In this document: piece by piece, positions 41,231 through 49,141 of the stretch
Numbering within the stretch: the first letter of the stretch is position 1
How the letters are laid out: every line of letters begins with the position of its first letter
DNA from: QAMH01 sp900556425
Lineage (GTDB): Bacteria; Actinomycetota; Coriobacteriia; Coriobacteriales; QAMH01
Assembly: GCA_902475535.1 (NCBI GenBank)
Contig: CABRZR010000007.1
Coordinates: forward strand, 42,369-106,368
Direction: 5' to 3'
Length of the DNA: 64,000 bases
Position numbers and translations under genes: made by a program
The notes under the pieces: generated by a model
Told to the model about the DNA's origin: nothing
Database searches by the model: none
The model's input: only the letters and a program-made list of their open reading frames with translations

Positions 41231-41980
41231 TTAATAAAGTGTCAATCGTAATTTACACATGATACATGCGATAGTAAGCGAGATGGTTCTCGTGACTCGC
41301 TGACTTCCCACAAGTCCCTGTTCGTGTATGTCGCGCTTGAATCGTCGCGTTAGCGGCTCATCACTCTTACTCCGAACTTGACCAGAGCCGGAAGGCCGGG
41401 AACCTGGAGGCGCCGCTCCCGCCGTGCCCGCCTGGTAGTTCTCGTTCATGTAGTTGTATTGGATCTGGCAGAAGCCCCAGTCGAAGGAGTCGAGCAGTGT
41501 GGGGAAGTCGGCTTTCGGTCCGTGATATGAGAACCCGATGTTGGCAATGCGCCCCGTGCTTTTCTGCTCATTCACCCATTCTTTGAAGCCAAACGAACTC
41601 AGGCGGTCCCATGCCACTGCGCTCGTTACGTTATGGACGAGGTAGTAGTCGATATGGTTGGTGCGCAGCCTTTCAAGAGAGCGCCCTAAATACTTGTCGA
41701 AGTCGACTGCCGCCTCGCATCTTGCCATTGGCAGCTTGGTGGCGATATGCACTTTTTCCCTAAGGCCGGGGTTGCGAGCGAATATCTCACCTAGGGCGGC
41801 TTCATTTCCGTTGTACAGGTAAGCCGTGTCGAGATAATTCACGCCTCTTTCGACAGCCTCGACAATAAGCCGCTCAGAGGCATCGATGTCTATGCGCCCC
41901 GCTGTGGTTGGGAACCTCATACAGCCGAAGCCCAGCGCCGACAGCTCGTTTCCGTTCTTGGCATCAGTTCTGAATTGCAT
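41231..41980 (-). pseudogene. Broken Fe-S aldo/keto reductase
   Basis: From ATG 41980 (RBS AAGGAG) the first about 190 residues are a good aldo/keto reductase: LGFGCMRFPTTAGRIDIDAS, GVNYLDTAYLYNGNEAALGE with Asp and Tyr, HIATKLPMA with Lys, YYLVHNV with His, WGFCQIQYNYMNENYQAGTAG. After that the reading is unrelated and ends at 41231. The lost part would hold the rest of the barrel and the two C-terminal [4Fe-4S] motifs seen in the intact relative at 59124. A second frame across 41340-41400 reads LQVPGLPALVKFGVRVMSR and a stop, possibly the end of another gene joined by the deletion. Confidence 0.75.
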
Positions 41981-41999
41981 GGCAATCACTCCTTGCACA

Positions 42000-42257
42000 G
42001 AATTAATTGCATGATGTGACTACGTTTTCGGTCTCTATCCTGCGACCCATCCGCTTCCCATCCAAAGCGCTGCCTGTGAGGAGGCGGGCTATCCGATCCC
42101 GTCCTACGAGAGTCGTTTCGTGACTTCCTGACCGTCCAACTCGTGGGCTATGGAACGCTAAAGGGAAAGCAGAGATAGCGTGCGCTATCATGGCGAGATA
42201 GTAGCAAACATATAAGACGCCCTCTACATTGCATTGGCGCTGAAGAGAAGGAGGGGC
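42000..42257. other. Intergenic stretch with a possible gene fragment
   Basis: No complete gene. On the plus strand 42040-42129 one frame reads QSAACEEAGYPIPSYESRF and stops at TGA, with protein-like composition but no start; it may be the tail of a lost gene, like the broken aldo/keto reductase beside it. Confidence 0.3.
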
Positions 42258-42953
42258 ATGCACGTTTTTCCTAGTTCGGCACAAGCTGCCTACGACAAGG
42301 CGTCATCGTCTTACAAGCTGGCTGCGCCTCGCATAGTCACCTCCCTCGACGAACTGCCTTTGGGCGTTCTTTGCGATCCCGACCGTGGAACACTCGAAGC
42401 CGTTGAATTGCGTGGGCTCCATGCTGCGGAAGCGGAATTCGTCGAACTTGAGGTTTCCGGTGGCCGCATCTCCAACTGCCAATTCCTTGATTGCGACTTC
42501 ACCGGTGCGCTTTTCACCGATATCGCCTTCGATGCTTGTGACTTCTCCAACAGCGTATTCGACAGCGCCGCATTCACGCGCTGCACGTTCAGCAACTGCA
42601 AGTTCGCCGGGGCGTCCTTTGCCGAGGCGCTCTGGAAGCATGTCGCCGCAGACGAGTGCACATTCGCCTACGGCGCATTCAACCGATGCCTCTGGAAGAC
42701 TGTCCGTGCTCGCGCTTGCGATTTCTTATCAGTGGACATGTCTGAAATGGAACTGTGCGGCATCTCGCTCGATGACGACCGCTTCGTTGGAACGAGTTTC
42801 TTTCGCACGAAGCTCGTCGGCCTCGATTTCACGTCATGTCAGCTCGAAGGCATTGCCATATCGGACGCTATGGATGAGGTGTACGGTGCGAAGTTCGGAC
42901 TCTATCAAGCTGCTGCGCTGGCCCGGCGCCTTGGTGTCATTATTGAGGAGTAG
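42258..42953 (+). CDS. Pentapeptide-repeat protein
   Basis: 231 residues from ATG 42258 behind GGAGGGG. From about residue 55 to 200 it follows the A(D/N)LxF-type five-residue periodicity with Cys and Phe at the central positions: NCQFLDCDFTGALFTDIAFD, ACDFSNSVFDSAAFTRCTFS, NCKFAGASFAEALW. The fold is a right-handed quadrilateral beta-helix. Some relatives (Qnr, MfpA) protect DNA gyrase; others are of unknown role. No signal peptide. Single gene, 50 bases before the tRNA. Confidence 0.85.
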   Translation: MHVFPSSAQAAYDKASSSYKLAAPRIVTSLDELPLGVLCDPDRGTLEAVELRGLHAAEAEFVELEVSGGRISNCQFLDCDFTGALFTDIAFDACDFSNSVFDSAAFTRCTFSNCKFAGASFAEALWKHVAADECTFAYGAFNRCLWKTVRARACDFLSVDMSEMELCGISLDDDRFVGTSFFRTKLVGLDFTSCQLEGIAISDAMDEVYGAKFGLYQAAALARRLGVIIEE

Positions 42954-42986
42954 CTAAAATGACCAGAGTAAAGGATGAGGTAGCGG

Positions 42987-42992
42987 TATAAT
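42987..42992 (+). promoter_or_regulatory. -10 box of the tRNA gene
   Basis: TATAAT, 12 bases before the mature 5' end of tRNA-Gly. No good -35 is visible. Confidence 0.55.
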
Positions 42993-43003
42993 GCTCACTC
43001 AAT

Positions 43004-43078
43004 GCGGGCGTCGCCAAGTGGTAAGGCCCCAGCTTCCCAAGCTGGTATCCGCGGGTTCGAGTCCCGTCGCCCGCTCCA
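43004..43078 (+). tRNA. tRNA-Gly (anticodon CCC)
   Basis: 75 bases with an encoded CCA. Acceptor stem GCGGGCG/CGCCCGC, anticodon stem CCAGC/GCTGG with loop TTCCCAA, T arm GCGGG TTCGAGT CCCGT. It reads GGG glycine codons. A 10-bp perfect hairpin follows. Confidence 0.95.
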
Positions 43079-43089
43079 TCATGACCCCT

Positions 43090-43113
43090 GACCCCGCTCC
43101 TTCGAGCGGGGTC
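43090..43113 (+). terminator. Hairpin after the tRNA
   Basis: GACCCCGCTC (43090-43099) pairs exactly with GAGCGGGGTC (43104-43113) around CTTC. Only a weak T content follows. Confidence 0.65.
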
Positions 43114-43166
43114 GTATGATATTGGTCGTCATATCTGCGACCCGCGAGGCCCAATCGGGAGGGATC

Positions 43167-43820
43167 ATGGAATCAAAGCTCAATTGCATGAGCTGCGGAA
43201 CCACCGCATGCGAATACACCGATCGCGAAGAACCGGGGTTTTGCGCGCAGGGCGCGATCTCGTCTGCGCTGCATGACGAGGCGCAACGTCTGTACGCGCT
43301 TCCCGAAAACCACGTCATCATGCAAGCCGCCGCGATGGTCAGCGAGGAGACGGCAAACTCCACGCGCGTGCAGGACACCATCAAGTTCGCGAACCTCATC
43401 GGCGCCACCCACATCGGCATCGCGTCGTGCACCATCATGCTGCGCGAAACGCGCATCCTGGCCAAGCTGCTCGAACAGGCGGGCTTTTGCGTCGAGACGG
43501 TTGGCTGCAAGCTCGAAAGCAACCGGAGGGCCGACCTCGACCTTGAGCCCCCGGCAAGAGGCGGCGAAGGAGGCGTCGTCTGCAATCCCATCATGCAGGC
43601 GCTGCTCCTCAACGAGGCGAAGACGGACCTGAACATCCTCATGGGCATATGCGTGGGACATGATGCCCTCTTCTGCAAGTACTCCGATGCACCCGTCACG
43701 ACGTTTGCCACGAAGGACTTCCTCGCCGGCAACAACCCGTGCGCGGTGCTGTACACGGCACATTCTTGCTACGAGAAGAAGCTCGCGCAGACCGTGGAGG
43801 AATGGCACGCATCTGATTAG
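43167..43820 (+). CDS. DUF1847 family Cys-rich protein
   Basis: 217 residues from ATG 43167 behind GGGAGGG. The N-terminus is LNCMSCGTTACEYTDREEPG with clustered Cys, then IGIASCTIMLRETRILAKLL, VETVGCKLESNRRADL, NILMGICVGHDALFCKYSDA and TTFATKDFLAGNNP. This is the DUF1847 pattern: a metal-binding protein common in anaerobes, with no assigned reaction. Its end is 32 bases from the convergent end of the molybdoenzyme operon's ferredoxin gene, so it is a separate unit. Confidence 0.85.
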   Translation: MESKLNCMSCGTTACEYTDREEPGFCAQGAISSALHDEAQRLYALPENHVIMQAAAMVSEETANSTRVQDTIKFANLIGATHIGIASCTIMLRETRILAKLLEQAGFCVETVGCKLESNRRADLDLEPPARGGEGGVVCNPIMQALLLNEAKTDLNILMGICVGHDALFCKYSDAPVTTFATKDFLAGNNPCAVLYTAHSCYEKKLAQTVEEWHASD

Positions 43821-43854
43821 AAGCCTGATGAGAACACCGTTCCAGCGCCCGAAA

Positions 43855-44364
43855 CTACACGAGCTTTCGGGCTGCGCTGGCCGCTTTCTCGTCCATCGAG
43901 GCGTTGACCGGTTCGTAGGCAAGCGCATGGGTCGGGCAGTTCCTGACACACGCTGGTTCCAGCCCGAACTGCGTTCTGGCATAGCATCCGTCGCATTTCT
44001 GCATCTTCCCGCTACTCCCAAAACGGGGAGCCCCAAACGGACAGGCCATCGCGCAGGCATGACAGCCGATGCACAGGCCATCGTCCACCAGCACGGACCC
44101 CGTTGCGGCATCTCTCGCTATCGCCCCTGCAGGGCACGCGGCTATGCACACCGCATCTTCGCAATGCATGCAGGCAATCGAGACACTGGCGTTGCCACGG
44201 TGCTTGCCCACCAGCCTTCCGGGAACATTCTCGACGATTCGCCACGATAGATCATCCCTCGCGACATCGAGGTCGTTCTGATCCATGCACGACACGACGC
44301 ACGAATAGCATCCTATGCAGCGGTCGGACTTGAAGACGATGCTCTTGCTCTCTCTGGAAGTCAT
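43855..44364 (-). CDS. Four-cluster ferredoxin subunit (DmsB/HycB-like)
   Basis: 169 residues with four Cys groups: CIGCYSCVVSC near 16-26, CMHCEDAVCIAACP, CIGCHACAMACP, and KCDGCYARTQFGLEPACVRN followed by CP. This is the classical layout of the electron-transfer subunit of DMSO-reductase-family enzymes. No signal peptide. It starts 2 bases after the molybdoenzyme subunit stop, so the two are coupled. It would pass electrons between the FAD protein encoded upstream and the Mo site. Confidence 0.92.
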   Translation of the reverse strand: MTSRESKSIVFKSDRCIGCYSCVVSCMDQNDLDVARDDLSWRIVENVPGRLVGKHRGNASVSIACMHCEDAVCIAACPAGAIARDAATGSVLVDDGLCIGCHACAMACPFGAPRFGSSGKMQKCDGCYARTQFGLEPACVRNCPTHALAYEPVNASMDEKAASAARKLV

Positions 44365-44366
44365 GC

Positions 44367-46532
44367 CTATGCCTCCTTCGCATTGGCGCTCATGCGGGCG
44401 GGAACCACCTTGCAGAGCAGGGACCTGTATCCCGGGAAGCCCGAAATAGGATCGAGGTAATCGCCCGACATGAGATCGTTTCCATTGGCCTCGGGCCAGT
44501 CATGGTAGAGGTGCACGTCGCCTTCGCGAATCGTGTCGTCCAGATGCGCCTTCACCGAAACGCTTCCCTCCGGCGTCATGAGCTCGACTTCCTCACCCTC
44601 GGCGATGCCGACACGCTTGGCGTCGGCCGGATTCATGTCGCAGACAGGGTCCGGCGCGAACTGACGAATCCAGGGAATGCGAAAGGTGCGGCTGTGCTGG
44701 AACATGGGCTTGCGGGCACCGACGGACAGGACGAACGGATACTCCTTGGCGATCTCCGGCTGCGAGACGGGGCTCGTCGCCGGCTCCCGGAAAGAGGGAA
44801 GCGCCTCGAAGCCCTCGCCATCCGTTTCGGAAAGCACGCTGGAGACGAATTCGAACTTGCCCGACGGAGTCTTGAATCCCTGGTCGACGTACTTCCTCTC
44901 GGCGGGCTTCTTGAAATCGGGGACGAACATCCCGGCCGGGTGCTTCTTGAGCTCCGCAACGGACAGGGCGCTGGGCTCGAGCATCCAATCCAGGCACGCG
45001 TCGAATCCCGACTCGAGCAGGTCATCACCCAGACCCAGCTCACGGCTCAGCTGCGCGATGATATCGACATCGGAGCGGGACTGCCCAACCGGATCTATCG
45101 CAGGCTGCGAGAGCATCACGTAGCCCATGGGCCAACACCGAGCTTCGCTACGCTCCACCGAGGTGCATACCGGCAAGACGATGTCGGCATACTTGGCGCT
45201 GTCGGTCAGGAAGGGATCTGCCACCGCTATGAAATCGAGTTTGCTGAAGGCATCGATGAAGCCCTGCGAATCGGGGAACATCCTATGGTTGAAGCCCATG
45301 CAGAACGCGGCCTTGAGCGGGTAGGGGTCTTCGGTCAAGATCTGCCTTGGGATATCGCACGCCTGCGCTTGTGTGGTCAACCGATCCCACACCGGAAAGC
45401 GGCGGGAGCCGACCCTTTCCGGCAAATCCTTCAGACGGGACGCCAAGGTGAACTCGCCCTCGCGCGTGGGAAAACCTCCTGGTATATGTACCAACGAGGG
45501 TTTGTTCATGAGGTTTCCGCCATGGATGTCGAAATTACCGGTCAATCCGATGAGGCAGAACACCGCACGGTAGTTCTGCACGCCATTCGTGTGATGGACC
45601 ACGGGTGCCGCGCTGGTCATGATGCTCGCGGGCTTCGTGGTCGCGTACATCCGGGCCGCCTCGCGGATCAGGTTCGCGTCAACACCCGTGATGTCCTGCG
45701 CCCTTTCCGGAGTCATCTCTGCGGCGAGCTTGGCGTATTCCTCGAAACCGACCGTCCAATTGGCGACGAAGTCGGCATCGTAGAGATTCTCGTCGATGAT
45801 GACGTTGGCCATCGCAAGCGCCAGTGCGCCATCGGTCCCCGGGCGCAGCTGCAGATGAATGTCGGCGCGAGCCGCGAAAGGGGTGACACGAGGGTCGACC
45901 ACTATCAGCTTCGTCCCCTTGTCCAAACGATTGAACAATCCTTCACATATGAGCGTCCTTGACGCTGCCGGGTTGTTGGACCACATCATTATGCAAGCCG
46001 ACTCACCGTTGTCCGGACCCGCGGGCGCGCCGTAGGTGAGCTGCTGGGCCATGATGGTGGCCGTCGAGCACGTGCTCGACTCGGTGCAGTAATTCGGCGA
46101 GCCAAAGCTCATGGCAAGGCGCTGCAAGAACGGCCTGTGGTGCTTGGGGTAACCCGCGAAGAAGATGACCGATTCCGGACCGTACTCCTTCTTGGCGGCG
46201 TTGAAGTTCTTGGCGATCTCGTCCAGGGCCTCATCCCAGCTGATTGGCTCGAACTTACCCTCGCCGCGCTCGCCCACACGCCGCAGCGGGGTCTTCACGC
46301 GGTCGGGGCTGTAGACGTATTGCCGCGTGGCCGCACCCTTTGAGCAGAGGCTACCGTGCGAATGCGGAGCCTCTTTCGATCCCTCGACTCGAATGATCTT
46401 GCCATCCTTCACGAACAGGTCCAGCCCACACTGCGTCATCGGGTCGCAAATCGTGCAGATGGACTTCTTGATTTCGATGCCCGTCTCCGGACCGGGAACC
46501 TTGCCCTTTTCCCTCAGCTCGCGCTCGTTCAT
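44367..46532 (-). CDS. Soluble molybdopterin oxidoreductase catalytic subunit with Cys-ligated metal
   Basis: 721 residues, no Tat signal. [4Fe-4S] ligands Cys26, Cys29, Cys35 and Cys63 (CTICDPMTQCGLDLFVKDGK, then LCSKG). The likely Mo ligand is Cys155 in NYCTESSTCSTATIM. Further family parts are MMWSNNPAASRTL, VVDPRVTPFAARAD, CMGFNHRMFPD, DIVLPVCTSVERSE and the C-terminal domain with HDWPEANGNDLM. It is the middle gene of an operon with an FAD oxidoreductase 27 bases upstream and a ferredoxin downstream. Cytosolic, probably NAD(P)H-linked; the substrate is unknown. Confidence 0.9.
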   Translation of the reverse strand: MNERELREKGKVPGPETGIEIKKSICTICDPMTQCGLDLFVKDGKIIRVEGSKEAPHSHGSLCSKGAATRQYVYSPDRVKTPLRRVGERGEGKFEPISWDEALDEIAKNFNAAKKEYGPESVIFFAGYPKHHRPFLQRLAMSFGSPNYCTESSTCSTATIMAQQLTYGAPAGPDNGESACIMMWSNNPAASRTLICEGLFNRLDKGTKLIVVDPRVTPFAARADIHLQLRPGTDGALALAMANVIIDENLYDADFVANWTVGFEEYAKLAAEMTPERAQDITGVDANLIREAARMYATTKPASIMTSAAPVVHHTNGVQNYRAVFCLIGLTGNFDIHGGNLMNKPSLVHIPGGFPTREGEFTLASRLKDLPERVGSRRFPVWDRLTTQAQACDIPRQILTEDPYPLKAAFCMGFNHRMFPDSQGFIDAFSKLDFIAVADPFLTDSAKYADIVLPVCTSVERSEARCWPMGYVMLSQPAIDPVGQSRSDVDIIAQLSRELGLGDDLLESGFDACLDWMLEPSALSVAELKKHPAGMFVPDFKKPAERKYVDQGFKTPSGKFEFVSSVLSETDGEGFEALPSFREPATSPVSQPEIAKEYPFVLSVGARKPMFQHSRTFRIPWIRQFAPDPVCDMNPADAKRVGIAEGEEVELMTPEGSVSVKAHLDDTIREGDVHLYHDWPEANGNDLMSGDYLDPISGFPGYRSLLCKVVPARMSANAKEA

Positions 46533-46559
46533 CTCTCCTCCGTCTCGCTCATGAAACCG

Positions 46560-47849
46560 TCAAACATCGGTGAATGCGCCTTGAAGCGCACTGCGGGCTA
46601 TTTCCGCCTGCATGCGCCCGATCGAATCCGTCAGCTTGCCAAAGAGCCCGGCCATGTCAGCTTTTGCCACGAGGTTGAAACCAGACAGCAAGGCTCGGCC
46701 ATCCTGTCGGACGAGATAGGACTTCAGCAGATACTCGTTCTCGGTCTCGATCTCCTCGATCGCGAATGGGTCTTCGGCCGACGGGATCATCCCCGCGGCG
46801 GCGAACAGCGCGTCTCCGACTTTGATGGTGTTCGCGGGAAGGAATCCGTGATATTCCATGCCACCGGCAAAAGCGGGGGCATCGGATATGCATGCCCCTC
46901 CCTCGTCGCGAAGCCCCTTTGCCATGTTCGCGCCCGCCACCTTGCCCTGTTGGCGTGCCGCGAGCCAGAGCCCGGCAACCTTGCTTCCTCCAAGCAGGCA
47001 GGGCACTGTGGCCACATCTCCCGCCGCATAGACATGAGGGGCGCTCGTGCGCATGAAGGCATCGACGACGATTCCCCTATCGGCATGTATGCTGGCGTTT
47101 TCGATGAAGTCGATGTTGGGGCTCATGCCATGGGCTACGAGAACCGCGTCGAAAACTCTCGGTTCTTCCTGGTGGGAAAAGGAAACGCTTGTGGAGCCAT
47201 CTTCGAGAACGTGGGCTTTTTCGGCAGTCTCGCCGAGCAGAAGCTCTATTCCCTGGTCTTCGAGCAGGGCCTCCATCCTGGAAGCCGCACGGGGATGCGC
47301 CGAGCCCTTGAGGATGTGAGGGCTGCGACCCAGAATGGTCGACCGCCCACCCCTGCGGATGCACGCCTCCGCCGCCTTGAGGGCGACCATGGAGGTCCCG
47401 GAGATGAGGATGCTGGCATGGGGACGCGCGACAAGCACCGCGCTCAGGCGCTCGGCATCTTCGAAGGTTCGAAGCGTAAGCGGGTCGCATTCGAAAAGCG
47501 GGCTTTCGCCCGAAAGCACGGGCGATGCGCCTGTGGCTATCAGGCAAACGGAATAGGGCCACTCGCGACCACTTGCGGCTTTGACGGTTTGGCTTTCCGT
47601 ATCTAGGGACGTGATCTCCTCGTTCGGAAAGATGCGCACATTGGCATCGTCGAGCGCCGAGGCGTAGATGCTTCCCTGCTTGCGGGTTACGATTCCAGCG
47701 GCGTTATACGAAGTCAGGACGGGACTTTCGCAAAAAGCGGGACCTGCGGTGATGATGTCCACGTTCGCGTCGCATCCTTGCGAGCGCAGCGCTTCCACGG
47801 CACTGGCGGCGGCAGGGCCAAACCCAAGAATGACGATATCGTTTGCCAT
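46560..47849 (-). CDS. FAD/NAD(P)-dependent oxidoreductase of the molybdoenzyme operon
   Basis: 429 residues from ATG 47849 (MANDIVILGFGPAAASAVEA) behind GAGAGGGA. Two dinucleotide folds: the first at the N-terminus (GFGPAAAS), the second around ASILISGTSMVALKAAEACI, which has SGTSMVA where GxGxxG is usual, so NAD(P) binding may be altered. AAGDVATVP is the FAD-binding motif. The type is that of rubredoxin/NirB-like reductases. First gene of the operon, so it is likely the electron entry point to the ferredoxin and Mo subunits. Confidence 0.85.
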   Translation of the reverse strand: MANDIVILGFGPAAASAVEALRSQGCDANVDIITAGPAFCESPVLTSYNAAGIVTRKQGSIYASALDDANVRIFPNEEITSLDTESQTVKAASGREWPYSVCLIATGASPVLSGESPLFECDPLTLRTFEDAERLSAVLVARPHASILISGTSMVALKAAEACIRRGGRSTILGRSPHILKGSAHPRAASRMEALLEDQGIELLLGETAEKAHVLEDGSTSVSFSHQEEPRVFDAVLVAHGMSPNIDFIENASIHADRGIVVDAFMRTSAPHVYAAGDVATVPCLLGGSKVAGLWLAARQQGKVAGANMAKGLRDEGGACISDAPAFAGGMEYHGFLPANTIKVGDALFAAAGMIPSAEDPFAIEEIETENEYLLKSYLVRQDGRALLSGFNLVAKADMAGLFGKLTDSIGRMQAEIARSALQGAFTDV

Positions 47850-47912
47850 GAATCCCTCTCTGGAAATCTCTGGCCAATAGTACTGCCTGCCGCCAACGAA
47901 TTGCAATCGGGG

Positions 47913-47955
47913 GACAGGACAAGCGGGACAAATGACCTGTCCCCCTGTCCCACTT
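47913..47955. repeat. GGGACA/TGTCCC hairpin copies
   Basis: AAGCGGGACA (47931-47940) pairs with TGTCCCACTT (47946-47955) with one mismatch; GGGGGACAGGACAAG precedes it. The core AAATGACCTGTCC is shared with 20121-20153. It lies upstream of the FAD oxidoreductase and downstream of the MerR gene. Confidence 0.7.
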
Positions 47956-47972
47956 GCCCCCTGATACCTTCC

Positions 47973-48731
47973 CTATCCCTGCGAGGCGCGTATCGCCTCC
48001 ACCAGAAACTCGGTGGCGCCTTCGCCGGCTGCCGAATCGTAGTAGCTCACGAAGCGTGGGTCGGCCAGGTAGCCCTGCGCCAAGCCCAGATACTGATCCG
48101 GCTCGGGAGTCTTGCCCCAGTGGATGCCAATCCAGCGCCTGTGCATGCGCACCAGCTCCTGGGCCTCATCGCCCACGGGATCGCCCGTAGCCATGGCAAG
48201 GCGCAATTGCACCTTGATCGATTCCTCCAGAAGCTCCTTGGCGTCCCACTCGTCCTTGGTGAGAGCCATCATACGAGCATTGGCGTCCTCGATGACGTCG
48301 TCACCGTAAAGCTTGCGCGCCTCCTCGCCGTACTCGTTTTCGAAATCGCGCAGCCCCTGCTCCTTCATCATCTCGAAGCTGTCTTTCGTGCTCATGTCCT
48401 TCATCCTCTCGATGGTTGTCAGTGCGGCTCTCGTCCTTTCGATTGCCGCGTCCAATGATGCTCCCTGCGATTCGAGAGCGTGAAGATGCGCACGGAGCGT
48501 GCTGGCGAGATCGGTGCCGGCATCTTGCATGAGCCTGCGAATGGTGGCCAACGGCAGATGACACGAGCGCAGGGCGAGCACCTGCGCGAGACGCCTCGCA
48601 TCCGCCTCGTCGTACACACGGTAGCCTCCATCGCTTCGGTGGGGCGAGATGAGCCCTTGCTCCTCGTAGTAACGCAAGGCCCGCGGGCTTATACCGGCTT
48701 GCGTTGCCATTTGGCCAATGGTCATCGTCAT
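47973..48731 (-). CDS. MerR-family regulator with TipAS ligand domain
   Basis: 252 residues. MerR DNA-binding domain at 1-75 (TIGQMATQAGISPRALRYYE, then EQGLISPHRSDGGYRVYDEA), coiled coil at about 80-115, and a TipAS antibiotic-recognition domain from about 125 (EMMKEQGLRDFENEYGEEAR, HRRWIGIHWGKTPEPDQYLG). TipA-type proteins bind thiopeptides and other drugs and activate resistance genes. It follows a small basic gene with a 14-base gap. The divergent UvrA paralogue beyond that gene is a possible target, since UvrA-like ABC proteins can confer drug self-resistance. Confidence 0.9.
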   Translation of the reverse strand: MTMTIGQMATQAGISPRALRYYEEQGLISPHRSDGGYRVYDEADARRLAQVLALRSCHLPLATIRRLMQDAGTDLASTLRAHLHALESQGASLDAAIERTRAALTTIERMKDMSTKDSFEMMKEQGLRDFENEYGEEARKLYGDDVIEDANARMMALTKDEWDAKELLEESIKVQLRLAMATGDPVGDEAQELVRMHRRWIGIHWGKTPEPDQYLGLAQGYLADPRFVSYYDSAAGEGATEFLVEAIRASQG

Positions 48732-48745
48732 GATCGCGATCCTTC

Positions 48746-49057
48746 CTAACCCATTGCTCCATACGTGTCTTCGAGAGGCATCATGGGCCCTGACGTGACG
48801 AGAGGGTCAAGCGCTTTTGCGAACTTTTTCGCGTATGAAGGAAAGGAGCCCCGAGAGGCTCCTTCTTGTCCAATCTGGCGTCGCCAGTCCTGCTTTGCCT
48901 TTGCGCGATCGTACTTCTTGCTGCCATGGGGACCATAGCCACCGGCAAACGCATCGTATCGCGGCATCTTCGCAAGCGTCGCCTCTTCGGACGTCTGCCG
49001 CCATACCGCGCCGGTCTTTGACACGTTGTGCTTCTTCGCGCGTTTCTTCTTGGACAT
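48746..49057 (-). CDS. Small basic hypothetical protein
   Basis: 103 residues from ATG 49057 behind GAGGTGAGG, starting MSKKKRAKKHNVSKTGAVWR. It is strongly basic, with no membrane segment. The middle reads MPRYDAFAGGYGPHGSKKYD. I do not recognise it; it could bind nucleic acid. It precedes the TipAS-type MerR gene on the same strand and is divergent from the UvrA paralogue. Confidence 0.65.
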   Translation of the reverse strand: MSKKKRAKKHNVSKTGAVWRQTSEEATLAKMPRYDAFAGGYGPHGSKKYDRAKAKQDWRRQIGQEGASRGSFPSYAKKFAKALDPLVTSGPMMPLEDTYGAMG

Positions 49058-49091
49058 CAGCCTCACCTCCTTCGCGTCACCGACATATTAG

Positions 49092-49124
49092 AATGAGACA
49101 ATTGCTCTGAGCAAGTGTCTCATT
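49092..49124. repeat. GAGACA/TGTCTC palindrome between divergent genes
   Basis: AATGAGACAATTGCTC (49092-49107) pairs with GAGCAAGTGTCTCATT (49109-49124) with one mismatch around one base. It lies between starts at 49057 (minus) and 49142 (plus), so it is not a terminator. Confidence 0.9.
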
Positions 49125-49141
49125 CCCGATGGAGAGCTGAT

